Source of the DNA: Kryptolebias marmoratus
Taxonomy: Eukaryota > Chordata > Actinopteri > Cyprinodontiformes > Rivulidae
Reading direction: 5' to 3'
Length of the DNA stretch: 64,000 nt
Assembly (NCBI RefSeq): GCF_001649575.2
Contig: NC_051436.1
Span: forward strand, 2,328,800 to 2,392,799
The notes beneath the pieces are model-generated. The model had not been told where the DNA came from, ran no database searches, and saw only the letters and a list, made by a program, of their open reading frames with translations. Of the stretch, positions 50,790-62,100 are shown one piece after another. Both the position numbers and the translations under genes were made by a program. Within the stretch, counting starts at the first letter, position 1. The number at the start of each line of letters is the position of its first letter.

Positions 50790-50930
50790 TTTGCCTGCAG
50801 AAATGAACCATAACAAAAATGGCGAAGTATAAGCCCCCACACCCTGATTTTACATGTTAGACAACCTGAAATATAAGTTAACTTCACTCCACGTCTGGTT
50901 CTGTAAAGGAGCAAGAAGAAAGTCAGAAAG
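50790..50930 (+). promoter_or_regulatory. Upstream box and 5'-UTR exon of receptor 3
   Basis: TTTGCCTGCAGAAATGAACC at 50790-50809. A candidate untranslated exon ends in CAGAAAG with donor GTGGGT at 50931, the same donor type as receptor 4. The octamer-like CATGCAAA is not conserved here. The box is 0.8 kb before the ATG. Confidence 0.52.
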
Positions 50931-51575
50931 GTGGGTGTTTTTTGATTAATTTATTCATCTTTTTTCATCCAGTTTCAGTAAATTGTTGTTTAAAATATTT
51001 CTGCTGAACTGAACTTTGAAAGCAACGTCTGATTTTCACGACTTGAATCTTTTCCTTTTATTACTTTTGTCGGTTTCAAGGTACTTCAGTGATCTTTGTG
51101 GGGTTTTCTTTCTTTCTTTAAACAAATTTATCCATCTCTGTATTTCTTTCTAGTTTTAAACAAGTGTTTTGTATTTTTTTGAATATAATTATGTGCACAA
51201 ATACTAATTTAGAATATGTATTTTGGTCAGGTCAGCAGTGATGACAGTGTACATTCTCTGCTTATGCAATAATATTTATTGTTAAATATCTACATTTGGG
51301 TGTATATCATACTATTTATATTTACTTTGTTTGCATTTTTATATTTTCAAACTGTCACTTTTGACACTTTGTGCTGCTACTGTTGTTATTTTATTACTCG
51401 TGTAATGCTGCTGGAATTTTAATTTCCCTTTAGGAAAATCTATCTACCGATGTAATGGGGACTAAAGTGCATCTCTTTAGGGAAATAAGTGAAGAAAATT
51501 GGTTAATTATTCAACTTTCCAGGATTGCAGATGATGTAATTCCAGTTCATTGTTATGTTTCTGCTTTTTCTAGAT

Positions 51576-52472
51576 ATGTTGGTACACAATGACTCTCTTC
51601 CTCATCCACAACTTCTCTCCATCACCTCCTCCCTCCCATCGTACATGCTTTGCTTCTTCTCCAGACCAAGCTGTTTCATCTTCATAGCGTTATGCCTTAC
51701 CACCATGGTTCTTGTCTTCCCTCTCTTTATTGTAATCCTCTGCCATGGTCTTCAAGAGTGGCGAAAGAAGCTTTCCAACTTCTCCGCAGCAAAGATCAGC
51801 CACATCGACTGCTTCACCTACCACATGGTCATCATGGAGCTGATTGGTGTTCCTGCGTGTGTCCTCCTCTGTTACGGCGTTTACAGGGAGGAGGTCAGCA
51901 TCTTTTTAAGGGGGATGTTTTGTTTTCCCTTCATTTGGTACGGAGATATCTTTTTTCACATCCTCTCTTGCTTGGAGCGCTACCTGGCTGTGGTTCATCC
52001 CGTCACCTACCTGAGTCTGAAGAATCAAAGAGGGGTCAGAATCAGGAATGTCAGCATCGGCTGCGTCTGGCTGCTTTGCTCTTTAGGGGCGGGCCTGGTG
52101 ACATTCAGAGACGTCTTTAACATCATAGATGTCTGCATCTTGCTGTTTTCTTTGACGGTTGTCTCCTTCTGCAGCCTGTCAGTTCTCTGTGTCCTGATTC
52201 GTCCAGGCCCGGGGGATCAGGGTAGTCACAGGAAGAAGGTTGACCGATCCAAGCAGAAAGCATTCTGCACCATTTTAACAATACTGGGAGTGTTGGTGGT
52301 GAGATTTACATGGGGTCTGGTTCGAGTTGCACTGCATGTGACAGGAGGAGCAAATAACTGTGTCCTAATAGTTAGTGGTTTCTGGTTCAGTCTGCCAAAT
52401 AGTTTGGTGTTACCTCTTCTGTTTCTCCAAAGAGCTGGGAAATTCCTGTGTTTTAGGACTAATAATCAGTAA
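51576..52472 (+). CDS. Seven-transmembrane receptor, paralogue 3 (298 aa)
   Basis: Single coding exon from ATG 51576, preceded by the acceptor TTTTTCTAG and the family-wide ATATG; the ATG at 51555 is inside the intron. The N terminus is shorter with one early sequon (NDS). Family signature SHIDCFTYHMVIMELIG at about 75-91; TM3 ends CLERYLAVVHP (E134-R135-Y136). TM4 begins after GVRIRNVSIGC. The loop between TM5 and TM6 has the conserved RPGPGDQ and KKVDRSKQKAF. TM7 reads LPNSLVLPLLFLQRAGKF. The extracellular loop between TM4 and TM5 is unusually short. No NPxxY or CWxP. Neighbours are close paralogues on the same strand, consistent with tandem duplication. Function unknown. Confidence 0.9.
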   Translation: MLVHNDSLPHPQLLSITSSLPSYMLCFFSRPSCFIFIALCLTTMVLVFPLFIVILCHGLQEWRKKLSNFSAAKISHIDCFTYHMVIMELIGVPACVLLCYGVYREEVSIFLRGMFCFPFIWYGDIFFHILSCLERYLAVVHPVTYLSLKNQRGVRIRNVSIGCVWLLCSLGAGLVTFRDVFNIIDVCILLFSLTVVSFCSLSVLCVLIRPGPGDQGSHRKKVDRSKQKAFCTILTILGVLVVRFTWGLVRVALHVTGGANNCVLIVSGFWFSLPNSLVLPLLFLQRAGKFLCFRTNNQ

Positions 52473-54093
52473 GGATAATGTGCAGCCTGCATATTTTGAG
52501 TGACAGTCTTTAAGTCTTTATAAAAACCCAACACCGACATGCTTCACATTTTATTATACCTTATACAACACCCTTTAATTTACTTGCTTTTCAGGTGAAG
52601 TGGGTGAGAAAGAAGGGACATAAAACTATTCATGACTGCATTTTACACAACTGTAAAACTTCCTAACACAAAACCTAACTTAACAAAAACTTAATTTGTT
52701 CACAAATGAACATTACTACACAGCTTTAGGTGAAACTGGGATTAACTTGTTTGTAAACCTTTCCTGCAGGTGAAATATGTGAACTTCCAATTATTTATTC
52801 TTGAGTTCTGCAGTTAGAAAAGAAATACTGACCAAATCCAAAAGAACTAAATGAATAAATACAAAAAAAGTTCAATGTTAAAATTAATAATAATCAAAAA
52901 GTTAGATAAATTCAAAGTTTTTTTTTATGTATTATGTCCATCCTGTAATTTACTTATTTAGCTTTTTTTAGTTTGTTTATTGTCCCAAATTGTTTAACTT
53001 CATTTGTATTTACAATATGTTGTTATTAAATCATTTTCTGTAAAAAATCACATGTAACTATTTCAGTAATAATACCTTTTTTGGATTTTATCCTCCAATG
53101 AACTTCTTTTTACATCACTTAATTTCTGAATTTCTGCTTCCTTATCTAAATGGAAAGGGCTGATATTTTAGTGTCTAGTCATTTTCTGTTTCCTAAATAA
53201 AAGTAAATAAACAATTATGAAAAGGTGATCTTTCTTTTTATTTATATACAATTAGAAGTGTTATTTTTTAAGAAACAGCCACACAAAGTAATTCTCCGAT
53301 GTTCAGTTTGAGTGATATTTAAAGTTCTTGCTGTGGATCGATGAAAAGTATTTTAAGCAGTCCAGAAAACACTGAAACAACTCATTTTATATCAATAACA
53401 GTAATCAAACAAGAAGGAAATAAAATGTTTTTTTTTTTTTACATGACACATGAGGTAAAATTATTATATTAAGTTTAAAATCCAGCATATTTACTTTGAA
53501 TATCTCAGGATTTGGGGATTCTTGAATTATTTTTTAATCTTCTGTATTTGATTTTTATGTTTTTATTCTTGTGATCCGTGTATTAAGTTTGTTCTTTGTG
53601 CTTTTTTTAAATATTTTTGTGTTGGTTCCCTGTGCCACTGTCACCTGCCCTCAGCTCAGTAGTTTTCCAGTCAGCTAGCCACGCCCACCTCACCTGTTCC
53701 CCGTTACCTGACACTCCGACTGCCGTCTCCCACTCCCCCTCAGCCTTCATCGCTTCCATCACCTCGCTGGTTCGTTGTTGGTTTTACGCCACAGTCAGTA
53801 TAATAAATCAGTTATTTGTCTGATTTACTGAGAACTTAACTTATTCTAAAGCTCATTATTTCAGTGCAGCTAGACCTACAGAGGCCAATTAAAGCAGCTT
53901 TTCCACTCTGAGAGAAAGTTAGTGCCATCACAGGATGCCTCGATAAAGAAGCATGCAAAATAACAAAGATAAGCTTCATTTAAATACAGAACAGATATGA
54001 TTACACAGGCTACTGTCCTCAAAATGTTTGTGCTCTGCGTTTGGTATTGGTTGAGCTAACCTCGTATTAAAAACCAAAGGAGCATCAACAGAA
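52473..54093. other. Intergenic between receptors 3 and 4, with an LTR fragment
   Basis: Mostly AT-rich. About 53620-53830 matches part of the LTR at 63514-63983 (CTCAGTAGTTTTCC, then a CCACGCCCA...CTCACCTGTT stretch) and is a partial LTR. No coding sequence. Confidence 0.5.
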
Positions 54094-54305
54094 TTTGCCT
54101 ACATAAATGAACCGTATTTAAAAAAAATGGCAAACCACATGTTTAATTTGCAACATGCAAAAAGCCCCGGCCTTCCTTTTGATCTGTTGGCCAACAAAAA
54201 CACACGCATTGATGTACTAAAGCACGTTACACTGAAATAGTTTTCAGTTTACAGCCATATTTGGATCTGTCATTCAGCGGGAAAAAGAGAAAAACGAGCG
54301 ATAAG
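54094..54305 (+). promoter_or_regulatory. Upstream box, octamer and 5'-UTR exon of receptor 4
   Basis: TTTGCCTACATAAATGAACC at 54094-54113, CATGCAAA at 54154-54161, and donor GTGGGTGTT at 54306 (GATAAG before it). The 5' parts of the introns of receptors 3 and 4 share GTGGGTGTT. Confidence 0.55.
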
Positions 54306-55224
54306 GTGGGTGTTCTTATTACGTATGTTGGTAGATAAATCTATGTGCTAAAAGACTTTATTATTTAAATAATCTAATAACTTTGTTACCACTTTCCATA
54401 TGCAGCTCCCTGTTTTGTTCTTCCAAATTTCAAATTCGGAGAACTTTTCTTTGAATTGCATATCTTACATTAAATACATTTTACAATGACTTGTCATTTG
54501 TGATGAAGGAAACACAGAATATTTGATTCAGTTTGACAGAAACTATAAATGTAGTCAATGATCACAAAAAAATAACTAATCAATAAACAATTTCAAATCT
54601 ATGAATAGCTGTAAATGTAAAATCCATGTTTATGGATACCTGAAAAATAAAAGTAAAAGTCCTGAAAGTTGTATTTTTTTGTTTGTAGTTGTCATTTTAT
54701 GAAGTTGCATGCTAAGTTTGAAATAAGTTAGAAGAACATGTTTTTATTTATTTTATTATTTTCAGCTGTAAAAAGTTGGAAATAATTGTTTTTAAAACAG
54801 CCTCATCGATCTTCAGTCCGCATTTTTTATTACAACATTGCTTCAGTTCATTGAGGTTTTATTTATAAAACACTTTCTTACTATAGCATCTCAGCCTGGG
54901 CTTTTTTCAGCCATTCTTTAATAAATTTACTGCTGTGTTAGGAGTTCATTCTGCTGTTTAAGTGTTTATACAGAGGAGCTCACAGTAGATTCAATGACTG
55001 CAAAGTGCTCTGGATTAGTGGCTGCAAATCAAGCCCAAATCATCACCCTTCCACCTCTATGCTTAACAGTTAGTATGAAGTGCTTCTGCTGATGCTGTAT
55101 GTGGGATTTCATTTTTGTTAAATTTAGAGCTGTGCTTAGTGTCCAACCATCCGTCCATCTTGTTCAGAGGACATTGCCATGAAAGTCTTGTTGTTTGTTG
55201 AGATCCAGCTTTGAAGGTGTAAGC

Positions 55225-55436
55225 CAGTGGTCTCCAATCCTGGTCCTCAGGGCCACCATCCTGCAGGTTTTACCTGTTCCTCTGCTCCAACACACCTGGT
55301 TTGAATCAATGGGTGATTAACAGGCTTCTGCAGAACATGAAGAGGTGATTTAACCTCTGAATCAGGTGTGTTGGAGCAGAGAAACAAGGAAAACCTGCAG
55401 GATAGTGGCCCTGAGGACCAGGATTGCCCACCCCTG
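55225..55436. mobile_element. hAT MITE, copy 4
   Basis: Same family as 23879-24090, lying in the inferred 5'-UTR intron of receptor 4. Flanks GTGTAAGC and GTATAACC match at 6 of 8 bases. Confidence 0.85.
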
Positions 55437-55658
55437 GTATAACCTGTCCTTCAGCCTGGCAGTTTTTCCTAACAAGCCATAGTTATTCAGTCATTGTTGT
55501 GAACTTTAACATTTAGCTGACCCACATCTGTAGAGTCTGAGTTCATTCTGACTCCAAGATGAATATTTTCTACTTTCTGAATGATGAACTCTAGAGTTCT
55601 TCAAAAAAATGTTAGTTGAGGTTTTAAAACTGTTAATAATATTTATGTGTTTTCAGAT

Positions 55659-56573
55659 ATGTCAACAAACTCGTCTCCATTCATCAATGGCTCGTTTCAT
55701 CTCTCCAACTTCTCCTTCCCTATGTTCACCTACTGCTTCATCATCAGACCGAGCTCCTTCATCTTCACGGCCTTCATCATCACCTACACCTCCTTCCTCC
55801 TCCCTCTCTGCACCCTCATCCTCCACCAGGGGTGCCAGTATTGGCAGCAGAAGCGTTGCACCTCCTCAGCCACCACGATGAGTCACTCTGACAACTTCAC
55901 CTACAACCTGGTGATCATGGAGCTGATTGGCGTTGTTGGCTGCCTTGTCTCCTGCTGTGGGATCTACGTTGAGGATTTGAAACTGATTTCAGTGGGGCTC
56001 GTTCCTGCCTGCTTTATCCTGCTTGGAGAAGGGTTCTTCCATGTCCTGACCTGTGTGGAGCGCTACCTGGCTGTGGTTCATCCGATCATCTACCTGAGCC
56101 TGAAGACTAAAAGAGGGATCAGAATCAGAAACATGTGCGTTAGCTGCGGCTGGCTGCTTAGCTTTATCGGGATGGGTTTACTGATGAACGAAGACTGGTT
56201 TAATATCATCGATTTATGCCTTTTGTTGTCAGCCATAATGATCGTTTCATTCTGCAGCTTTTCTGTTCTTTGTGTTCTAATTCGTCCAGGCCCAGGGGAA
56301 CAAAGTGGCGATCAGGAAAAGGTTGATCGGACAAAGAAAAGGGCGTTCTACACCATTATGTCCATACTTGGAGTGCTGGTGCTGAGGTTCGCTGTGGGTC
56401 TGACTCGGTCTATAATATCCATGTCAGATGGAAGTTATTTCTGTGTCATAATGACGAGCGGTTTCTTCCTTTATATGCCCAGCAGCCTGGTGTTGCCTCT
56501 GCTGTTTCTATACAGAACAGGAAAACTCATCTGCTTTCAGCGCAACAATCAGGGACAAAAAGGACTAAATTAA
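55659..56573 (+). CDS. Seven-transmembrane receptor, paralogue 4 (304 aa)
   Basis: Single coding exon from ATG 55659 after the acceptor GTGTTTTCAG and the conserved ATATG (the ATG at 55647 precedes the splice site). The N terminus is rich in sequons (NSS, NGS, NFS). TM1 about 30-56. The family signature is slightly altered (SHSDNFTYNLVIMELIG). TM3 ends CVERYLAVVHP (E134-R135-Y136). RPGPGEQ lies in the third cytoplasmic loop; TM7 reads MPSSLVLPLLFLYRTGKL. The tail is the longest of the set and Gln/Asn-rich. Topology and E-R-Y point to class A, but the usual TM6 and TM7 motifs are absent. Nearest relatives are the neighbours; family name and ligand not determined. Confidence 0.9.
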   Translation: MSTNSSPFINGSFHLSNFSFPMFTYCFIIRPSSFIFTAFIITYTSFLLPLCTLILHQGCQYWQQKRCTSSATTMSHSDNFTYNLVIMELIGVVGCLVSCCGIYVEDLKLISVGLVPACFILLGEGFFHVLTCVERYLAVVHPIIYLSLKTKRGIRIRNMCVSCGWLLSFIGMGLLMNEDWFNIIDLCLLLSAIMIVSFCSFSVLCVLIRPGPGEQSGDQEKVDRTKKRAFYTIMSILGVLVLRFAVGLTRSIISMSDGSYFCVIMTSGFFLYMPSSLVLPLLFLYRTGKLICFQRNNQGQKGLN

Positions 56574-57978
56574 AATTAAAAAACTAGCATTTATTTATAT
56601 ATTTTGAGTGCTGCCTTTTTCAGCTACATATTCTCAAATTACATTGGTTAAATATGACTGGACATATTTGCATGTACAATGTATTTCCTCAGCTTCTACT
56701 TTAATGAAAATAAATAGATAGACGTTGCCATAGTGATGTAATTAGAATAAAGGAGGGCGTATGTAAAATAAATTAAAGATAAATATACATAGCAATTCTA
56801 ATTAATGCAGTAACAATTAAAACATGAGCGATGATGTGATATCTAAAGCTTTTAAGATAAAATCTTGGATTTAGCAGCAAATCATGAACAAATATACAAC
56901 CAGGCACTTCCTGGAACTCTCTTCGACTGTATTTAGTTTATTTCTCAATCTGATACAATTGGCTCAGCTGTAATGTCACATTTTTAACGTTCAGACAATC
57001 TGTTTATTTTAACATATGACGAGGGTTAAAATATAGACACACAGCTGTAAAATAAAAAAAGAAAGAAGTATGCACTAAACTCTTTCACCAGTTTGAAAAC
57101 TTACAAACTTTCCTACAGATGCACCAAAAGATATTTCAATGTTTGACTTCTATTGAGATCACAAGCTTCTTTAAAAGTTTGTGATCTTAATGGGAATAAA
57201 GATAGCAAAGGTGGGATGTTTAGTTTAAATTACATTTTTATGTTTCTTTTGTTTGCTGCACTGTAGCTCAACTCTAATAGAACTGGTTGTGATTTTTTTA
57301 TTAAACCTGTATTTTATCTCTTAGATGCCTTCTTGTGTTTTGTTTTGCAGTCTCCAATCAATGAGCTGTAAAAGCATTTCCCACATTTCTGAACAAATCT
57401 TCACTGTTTGCATGTGTTTGTACACAAGTTGTGCTGTGGAAAAATAGCTTAGTGCCCACTTAAAAAGTTTGGTGTGGAGAAAACTTCTTCTGAGTGGTGG
57501 TTAGCTTGACTCTTCTTACTGCGGCCTACTGCAGGTATAATACAGGAGATGGTACAATTTCTCATTAAATTGTGTCAGATATCCTTTTATACCTACTGGC
57601 AGGAAACCTGTCACATTTTGGCAGAATTGATCCTGCCATTGCCTCTCTGCACACATTTCTGAGCATTTGTTGTTTGTTTCTGAGGTGATCCGCCTGTATC
57701 CAGAGAAACATGAGAAAATTTGCATTCAAAGGGTTTTGCAAGATGCAAAACAAACAGCCCACAACCATCCATCCACTTGTTGTCTTATACTATATGTTGG
57801 GTCATGAATCAGTTTAAAGATGAATGCAGAAAAAGGCTTTAGGATGACCAGCCGTCAACACAACGTAAAATCAAGGGGTAGATAAAGTCATGACTTTTTT
57901 ATTTTATTGTTAATTAATATAAAAACTGTTTTCTTATAGACTCTGCTCTCAAGGTTGTTTGGATGATTATCATACAAA
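56574..57978. other. Intergenic between receptors 4 and 5 (first part)
   Basis: AT-rich, without recognisable coding sequence. The short frames at 57516-57768 are unsupported. Confidence 0.5.
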
Positions 57979-58399
57979 TGTCAGGATTTGGAGTTTTCAG
58001 TTCATGTTTCAGTTTGAGTTTATTTTGTTTAGTCTGGTCTTAGTTCAGTTTTTGCTCCTTGTGTCTTTGTTTCCTGTCATCATTCACCTCTCCTCAGTCA
58101 GTCACTTGTTTTCCTGCCGTCTCCACCTGCTCCTCGTTATCACTCACCTGTGCCCACTTCACCTGATTACCCTCTGTCTTTAAAACCCGGTCATCTCCTC
58201 CTCTCTTGTTGGTTTGTTTGTCCATTTCCCCTGCTGTCTCCTTACATCTCCTGACCATGTCTGCTACATCTTTGTATTTAGATCCATTTATGCAGCCTTG
58301 TCAGCTTTTTTTGTTTGTTTCTTTTATTTTAAAATAGATTAATTTATTTTTCTGAGATGAGTCTGCACACAGGGTTTGCCTCCTTCACCGTTCATGACA
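57979..58399 (+). mobile_element. Solo LTR (gypsy/ERV-type), copy 2
   Basis: Begins TGTCAGGA and ends CATGACA, with the perfect 5-bp flanking repeat ACAAA (57974-57978 and 58400-58404). The interior is homologous to the LTR at 24231-24545. No coding region. Confidence 0.8.
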
Positions 58400-59999
58400 A
58401 CAAATTAGATTAACGTCACACCCAATGGACTTATTCATAGCAACAAAAACCATGTTGGATCTTTCTTTGAAGGAAAACGGCTATAATCAAAGATGTTAAA
58501 CAATAAAGTCAGATGGCTAAGTCTCAAAGGAGCATTAAGATGAATTTTATATTCCTGGGAAGGAAGGAGATCAACAAAAAGATGCAAATTAAAGATGGAG
58601 CAGTGACAAAATGTAACCTAAAAATAAAACAGAACCAGATATTTGTCTTTTTCAAAGTCAAACTTTACAGAAAATAAATTCTGGACTCACAACCAAAGTG
58701 TAACAGAGAAATCTGTGTGTGGATTAGTTGAACTCTCCTAATTTTGGAACCACACTGCCACCCAGTGGTTTATGCAGGTATACATCATACTGTCAGGAAA
58801 GTAAATAAATTGGTAAACTTATTTAATAATGTCCTGTGACAATCATTTTTAGTTGGGTCATTAATTGTTTTAGATGTTTATATTCACACTTAGGTGCCCT
58901 ACATGCAGGAGCAAGTAACTTCTGTTTTAAAAAAAATGAAAACCTGTACAGTTTTCGAACTAACAAAAACTTTAACTTCCAATGCAGTTTAGCTTATTCC
59001 ACTTTAGCTTAACTATATGTTTTATGTCTGTGCAACAACACAATCATATAAATATTTGTATTCATAACATTAGCACTTAATCTGAGCTGCATTGGTTGAA
59101 AGCTGTATATTAAAGTCATCTGGGAAACAGAAAGCCATGAATATCTCAGTGCAATCATATGAAATCATTCTCTGTCAGTCTTTAACCAGTCCTACTCACA
59201 ACAGACCACATAAAAACTAAAACATCAGTTGATTTCTTCTGATTTTCCAGACTTGGTTCTTGCGGGGAACCACACTGCCCCCCAGTGGTTCCTGCAGGGA
59301 AGCATCAAGCAGGACTGCAAGTGAGCACAGCCTCTAAAAACACATTTTATGCTACTAACTCTTCTGTTTGGACATGTTTTTTTTTTTTTTTCTTTTTTTT
59401 AGAAGTTCAGAGTTATCCCTTAAAGGGTGATTACTGTCATTGTTTTGCTTTATTTTATTACTTATGATTGTAATTCTGTCCGTTGTCTCGTCTTTTAACC
59501 CTGATTCACCAGGTCCATATTTCTTAATCATCTCGCCTGATTTGAATCTTGTTGATTGCTTCCACAGTTTATCCTCAGCCTGGTTTCCCTCTTTCTTTGT
59601 CAGCATTACTGTGTCCATGTAGGCTTTTATCTGAGTTCATTTTTATGCCTGCTTTGTTTAGTTTATCCTGTTTTTGTTGCACCATTGGTTTTGTTATTTA
59701 TTAATCTGAGACTGCCTTCTAGTTCTGTAGTTTGGGTTCTGCACCTGTTACAAGTTTAATAAAAACCTTCTACTCAAAGTACTGCATATTGTCCACAAAT
59801 CCACCCTGTTTATATTTTGATGTTCCCTACAGCATCAGATTGCCTTGCAAATACTTGAAATGCTGTTTTAGATTGGCTTAAATCAGTCAAATTAGGTTAA
59901 ATATGTCTTCAGTTGTCCATTGTGTCTGTAAAGGAGCAACAACGTGCTCTGGTCTTCAGTTTGTGATTTGTTTTTCATGTAAAAAGAATGATTATCAAA
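58400..59999. other. Intergenic with short direct repeat and LTR-like DNA
   Basis: A roughly 33-bp segment around AACCACACTGCCACCCAGTG occurs twice (58746-58778 and 59265-59299), about 520 bp apart. About 59450-59790 is CT-rich and ends in AATAAAAACC followed by T-rich sequence, like an LTR, but no target duplication was found. No gene. Confidence 0.4.
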
Positions 60000-60164
60000 T
60001 TTACCTACAGAAATCACCCATATAATTTGTTTTGTCATGCAAAACCAGCCACATCACTCCCACACCTGCCACAGAAACATGGACATTATTTGTTTTAAAG
60101 TAATATTTACTGGATCCGATGTCATTTTACAGCCGCTCTGATCCTGTAAAACAACCAGCAGAAG
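60000..60164 (+). promoter_or_regulatory. Upstream box, octamer and 5'-UTR exon of receptor 5
   Basis: TTTACCTACAGAAATCACCC at 60000-60019 is a weaker match to the box; CATGCAAA at 60036-60043 is exact. A candidate exon ends GCAGAAG with donor GTGGGA at 60165 (alternative donor GTTGGT near 60190). About 0.85 kb before the ATG. Confidence 0.48.
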
Positions 60165-60850
60165 GTGGGAAATAAATGCAATCTTTAAGGTTGGTGCTTT
60201 TTAACTTTATTATGACAACTGATGGGTGTTAAAGTTATAGGCTTATAATAAAAAAAGATGACTTGATAGATCTTTGACAAAAAATGAGTCATTTGAAATT
60301 ATTAGAGTATTGTCTTTTTATCAAAGTATAAACTAAAGTAAGAAAGTAAGAGCATCAATATAAAAAAAATCCATTTATACGTTATATTTTACTAAAACAG
60401 ACCGTACTTAATAAATAAATCATTCAGTTTTCTGATGAACAGTGTTGCTCATTAATGTCCCATTTTCTTAGTAAATAAACACATAACCTAAAGCTTTTAT
60501 TTTGAAAAGTACACTACAGTTCTGATTTCTTCTTTTTTTGGTACCTTAGAGAATTAAAACATTTAATGTATCAAAGTTACAATAAAAAATGTTAAAGTTT
60601 ATTTGATTAAGTATGTAATAAAACTTACCATTAAATACCATTAACCATTAAATTATACAATTAAATAAAATAAATTACCATTAACCTAATAAGGACATTT
60701 TCTGTATATAATATAAAGTATTAATTAATTTCATGGAGATTTTTATTAATTAATGCTTAAATTGATTTCAACATATCCACTTATGATTGTCTTTGTTGCC
60801 ACTCCTTTAATTGAACATTAATCATGTTTGTATTGATTTTTCCAGCAGAT

Positions 60851-61759
60851 ATGAACTCTTCCTCAGTCTTCAACAGCAGTCTTCCTCCTCCAGCATCCTC
60901 CAGCTTCTCCTCCCTCTCGTTCTACGTGTTCTGCCTCAGGTCCAGACCAACTTCCTTCATTTATGCCGCTTTCAGCGCCGTCATCATCCTCCTCCTCCTC
61001 CCTCTGTGCATCTTCATCCTCCGTCACGGCCTGCAGCAGTGGAAGCAGCGCTCCTCTTCCTCAGCAGCAACAATGAGTCACTCAGACTGTTTCACCTACA
61101 ACGTCGTCACCATGGAGCTGATTGGTATTCTGGGATACATCCTCTGCTTTACTGGCGGTTATAAAGACGATTTGGGCATATTAAAGATTGGGATTCTTCT
61201 TTTGTTCTATATTTGGTACGGGGAGATGTTTTTTCACACCCTGACGTGCGTGGAGCGCTACCTGGCTGTCGTTCATCCCGTCACCTACCTGAAGCTGAGA
61301 AATGAAAGAGGGATCAGGTTCAGAAACGTCATCGTTGGCTGCGTTTGGCTGCTGTGTTTTGTAGGAATGGGTATGGCCATGGTTGAAGCTCTCGACGTTG
61401 TTTTTTCTTTCTGCATCCTGATTTCGTCTCTAACAGTCGTCTGCTTCGGCAGCTTTTCTGTCTTGTGTGTTCTGATTCGTCCAGGCCCAGGAGACCAGGA
61501 TCCAAACAGGGACAAGGTTGACCCGACTAAACTAAGGGCATTTCATACAATTCTGGCCATATCAGCAGTGCTGTTGTTGAGGTTTCTGTGGGGCGTCGTT
61601 TGGTTTTCTCTGTCTTTGATAAAAAAAGATAGAAACTGCATGACGATATTGTTTGATTTTTGGTTTATTACACCCAGCAGTCTGGTGTTACCTCTGCTGT
61701 ATCTCCACAGAGTGGGCAAATCAGCCTGCTGTAGCATCCCAGGCTTTGTCAGGAAGTGA
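60851..61759 (+). CDS. Seven-transmembrane receptor, paralogue 5 (302 aa)
   Basis: Single coding exon from ATG 60851, preceded by TTTTTCCAGCAG and ATATG; the in-frame ATG at 60824 lies before the acceptor. The Ser/Pro-rich N terminus carries NSS sequons. TM1 about 34-58. Family signature SHSDCFTYNVVTMELIG. TM3 ends CVERYLAVVHP (E135-R136-Y137), followed by VTYLKLRNERGIRFRN. The TM5-TM6 loop has RPGPGDQ and DKVDPTKLRAF. TM6 has lost the ILGVL block of its paralogues (ISAVLLLRF). TM7 reads TPSSLVLPLLYLHRVGKS, with a Tyr but not NPxxY. The C-terminal tail differs from the other members. Last of the tandem cluster; function unknown. Confidence 0.9.
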   Translation: MNSSSVFNSSLPPPASSSFSSLSFYVFCLRSRPTSFIYAAFSAVIILLLLPLCIFILRHGLQQWKQRSSSSAATMSHSDCFTYNVVTMELIGILGYILCFTGGYKDDLGILKIGILLLFYIWYGEMFFHTLTCVERYLAVVHPVTYLKLRNERGIRFRNVIVGCVWLLCFVGMGMAMVEALDVVFSFCILISSLTVVCFGSFSVLCVLIRPGPGDQDPNRDKVDPTKLRAFHTILAISAVLLLRFLWGVVWFSLSLIKKDRNCMTILFDFWFITPSSLVLPLLYLHRVGKSACCSIPGFVRK

Positions 61760-62100
61760 TCGGTTTCTTTCCCCAAATTCATTTATTACTTTGTATGAAG
61801 TTTGAATTTATGAACATTGTTTATCTTTATGAGAGATTAAGATAATAGGGAAGTTTTTGGTTGCAGTCTCCTTTCCCGAAAAGCTGAAGACAATCAGCTG
61901 TATTTGTCTGCCAACCCCAATTCCCTACTTGTCTAAAATATTCTCAAACCCCACAGTGATAAATCAGAATCCCTTCTTGTTGGATACAAGTCAATATTTC
62001 TATTAATCAGTTGCCAATGATGAGTCCACAGTCCATCACTCCACTCATGTTAAAAGATTAGATGCCATCCTTTTCAGAAATGTTTTACTAATACGGTTTA
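61760..62100. other. Intergenic, receptor 5 3' flank
   Basis: No gene or repeat recognised. Confidence 0.5.

Noticed and set aside
60811..61164. 117-codon frame overlapping receptor 5
   Set aside because: Shadow of the receptor in another frame; Leu/Ser-rich because of TCC/CTC codons.
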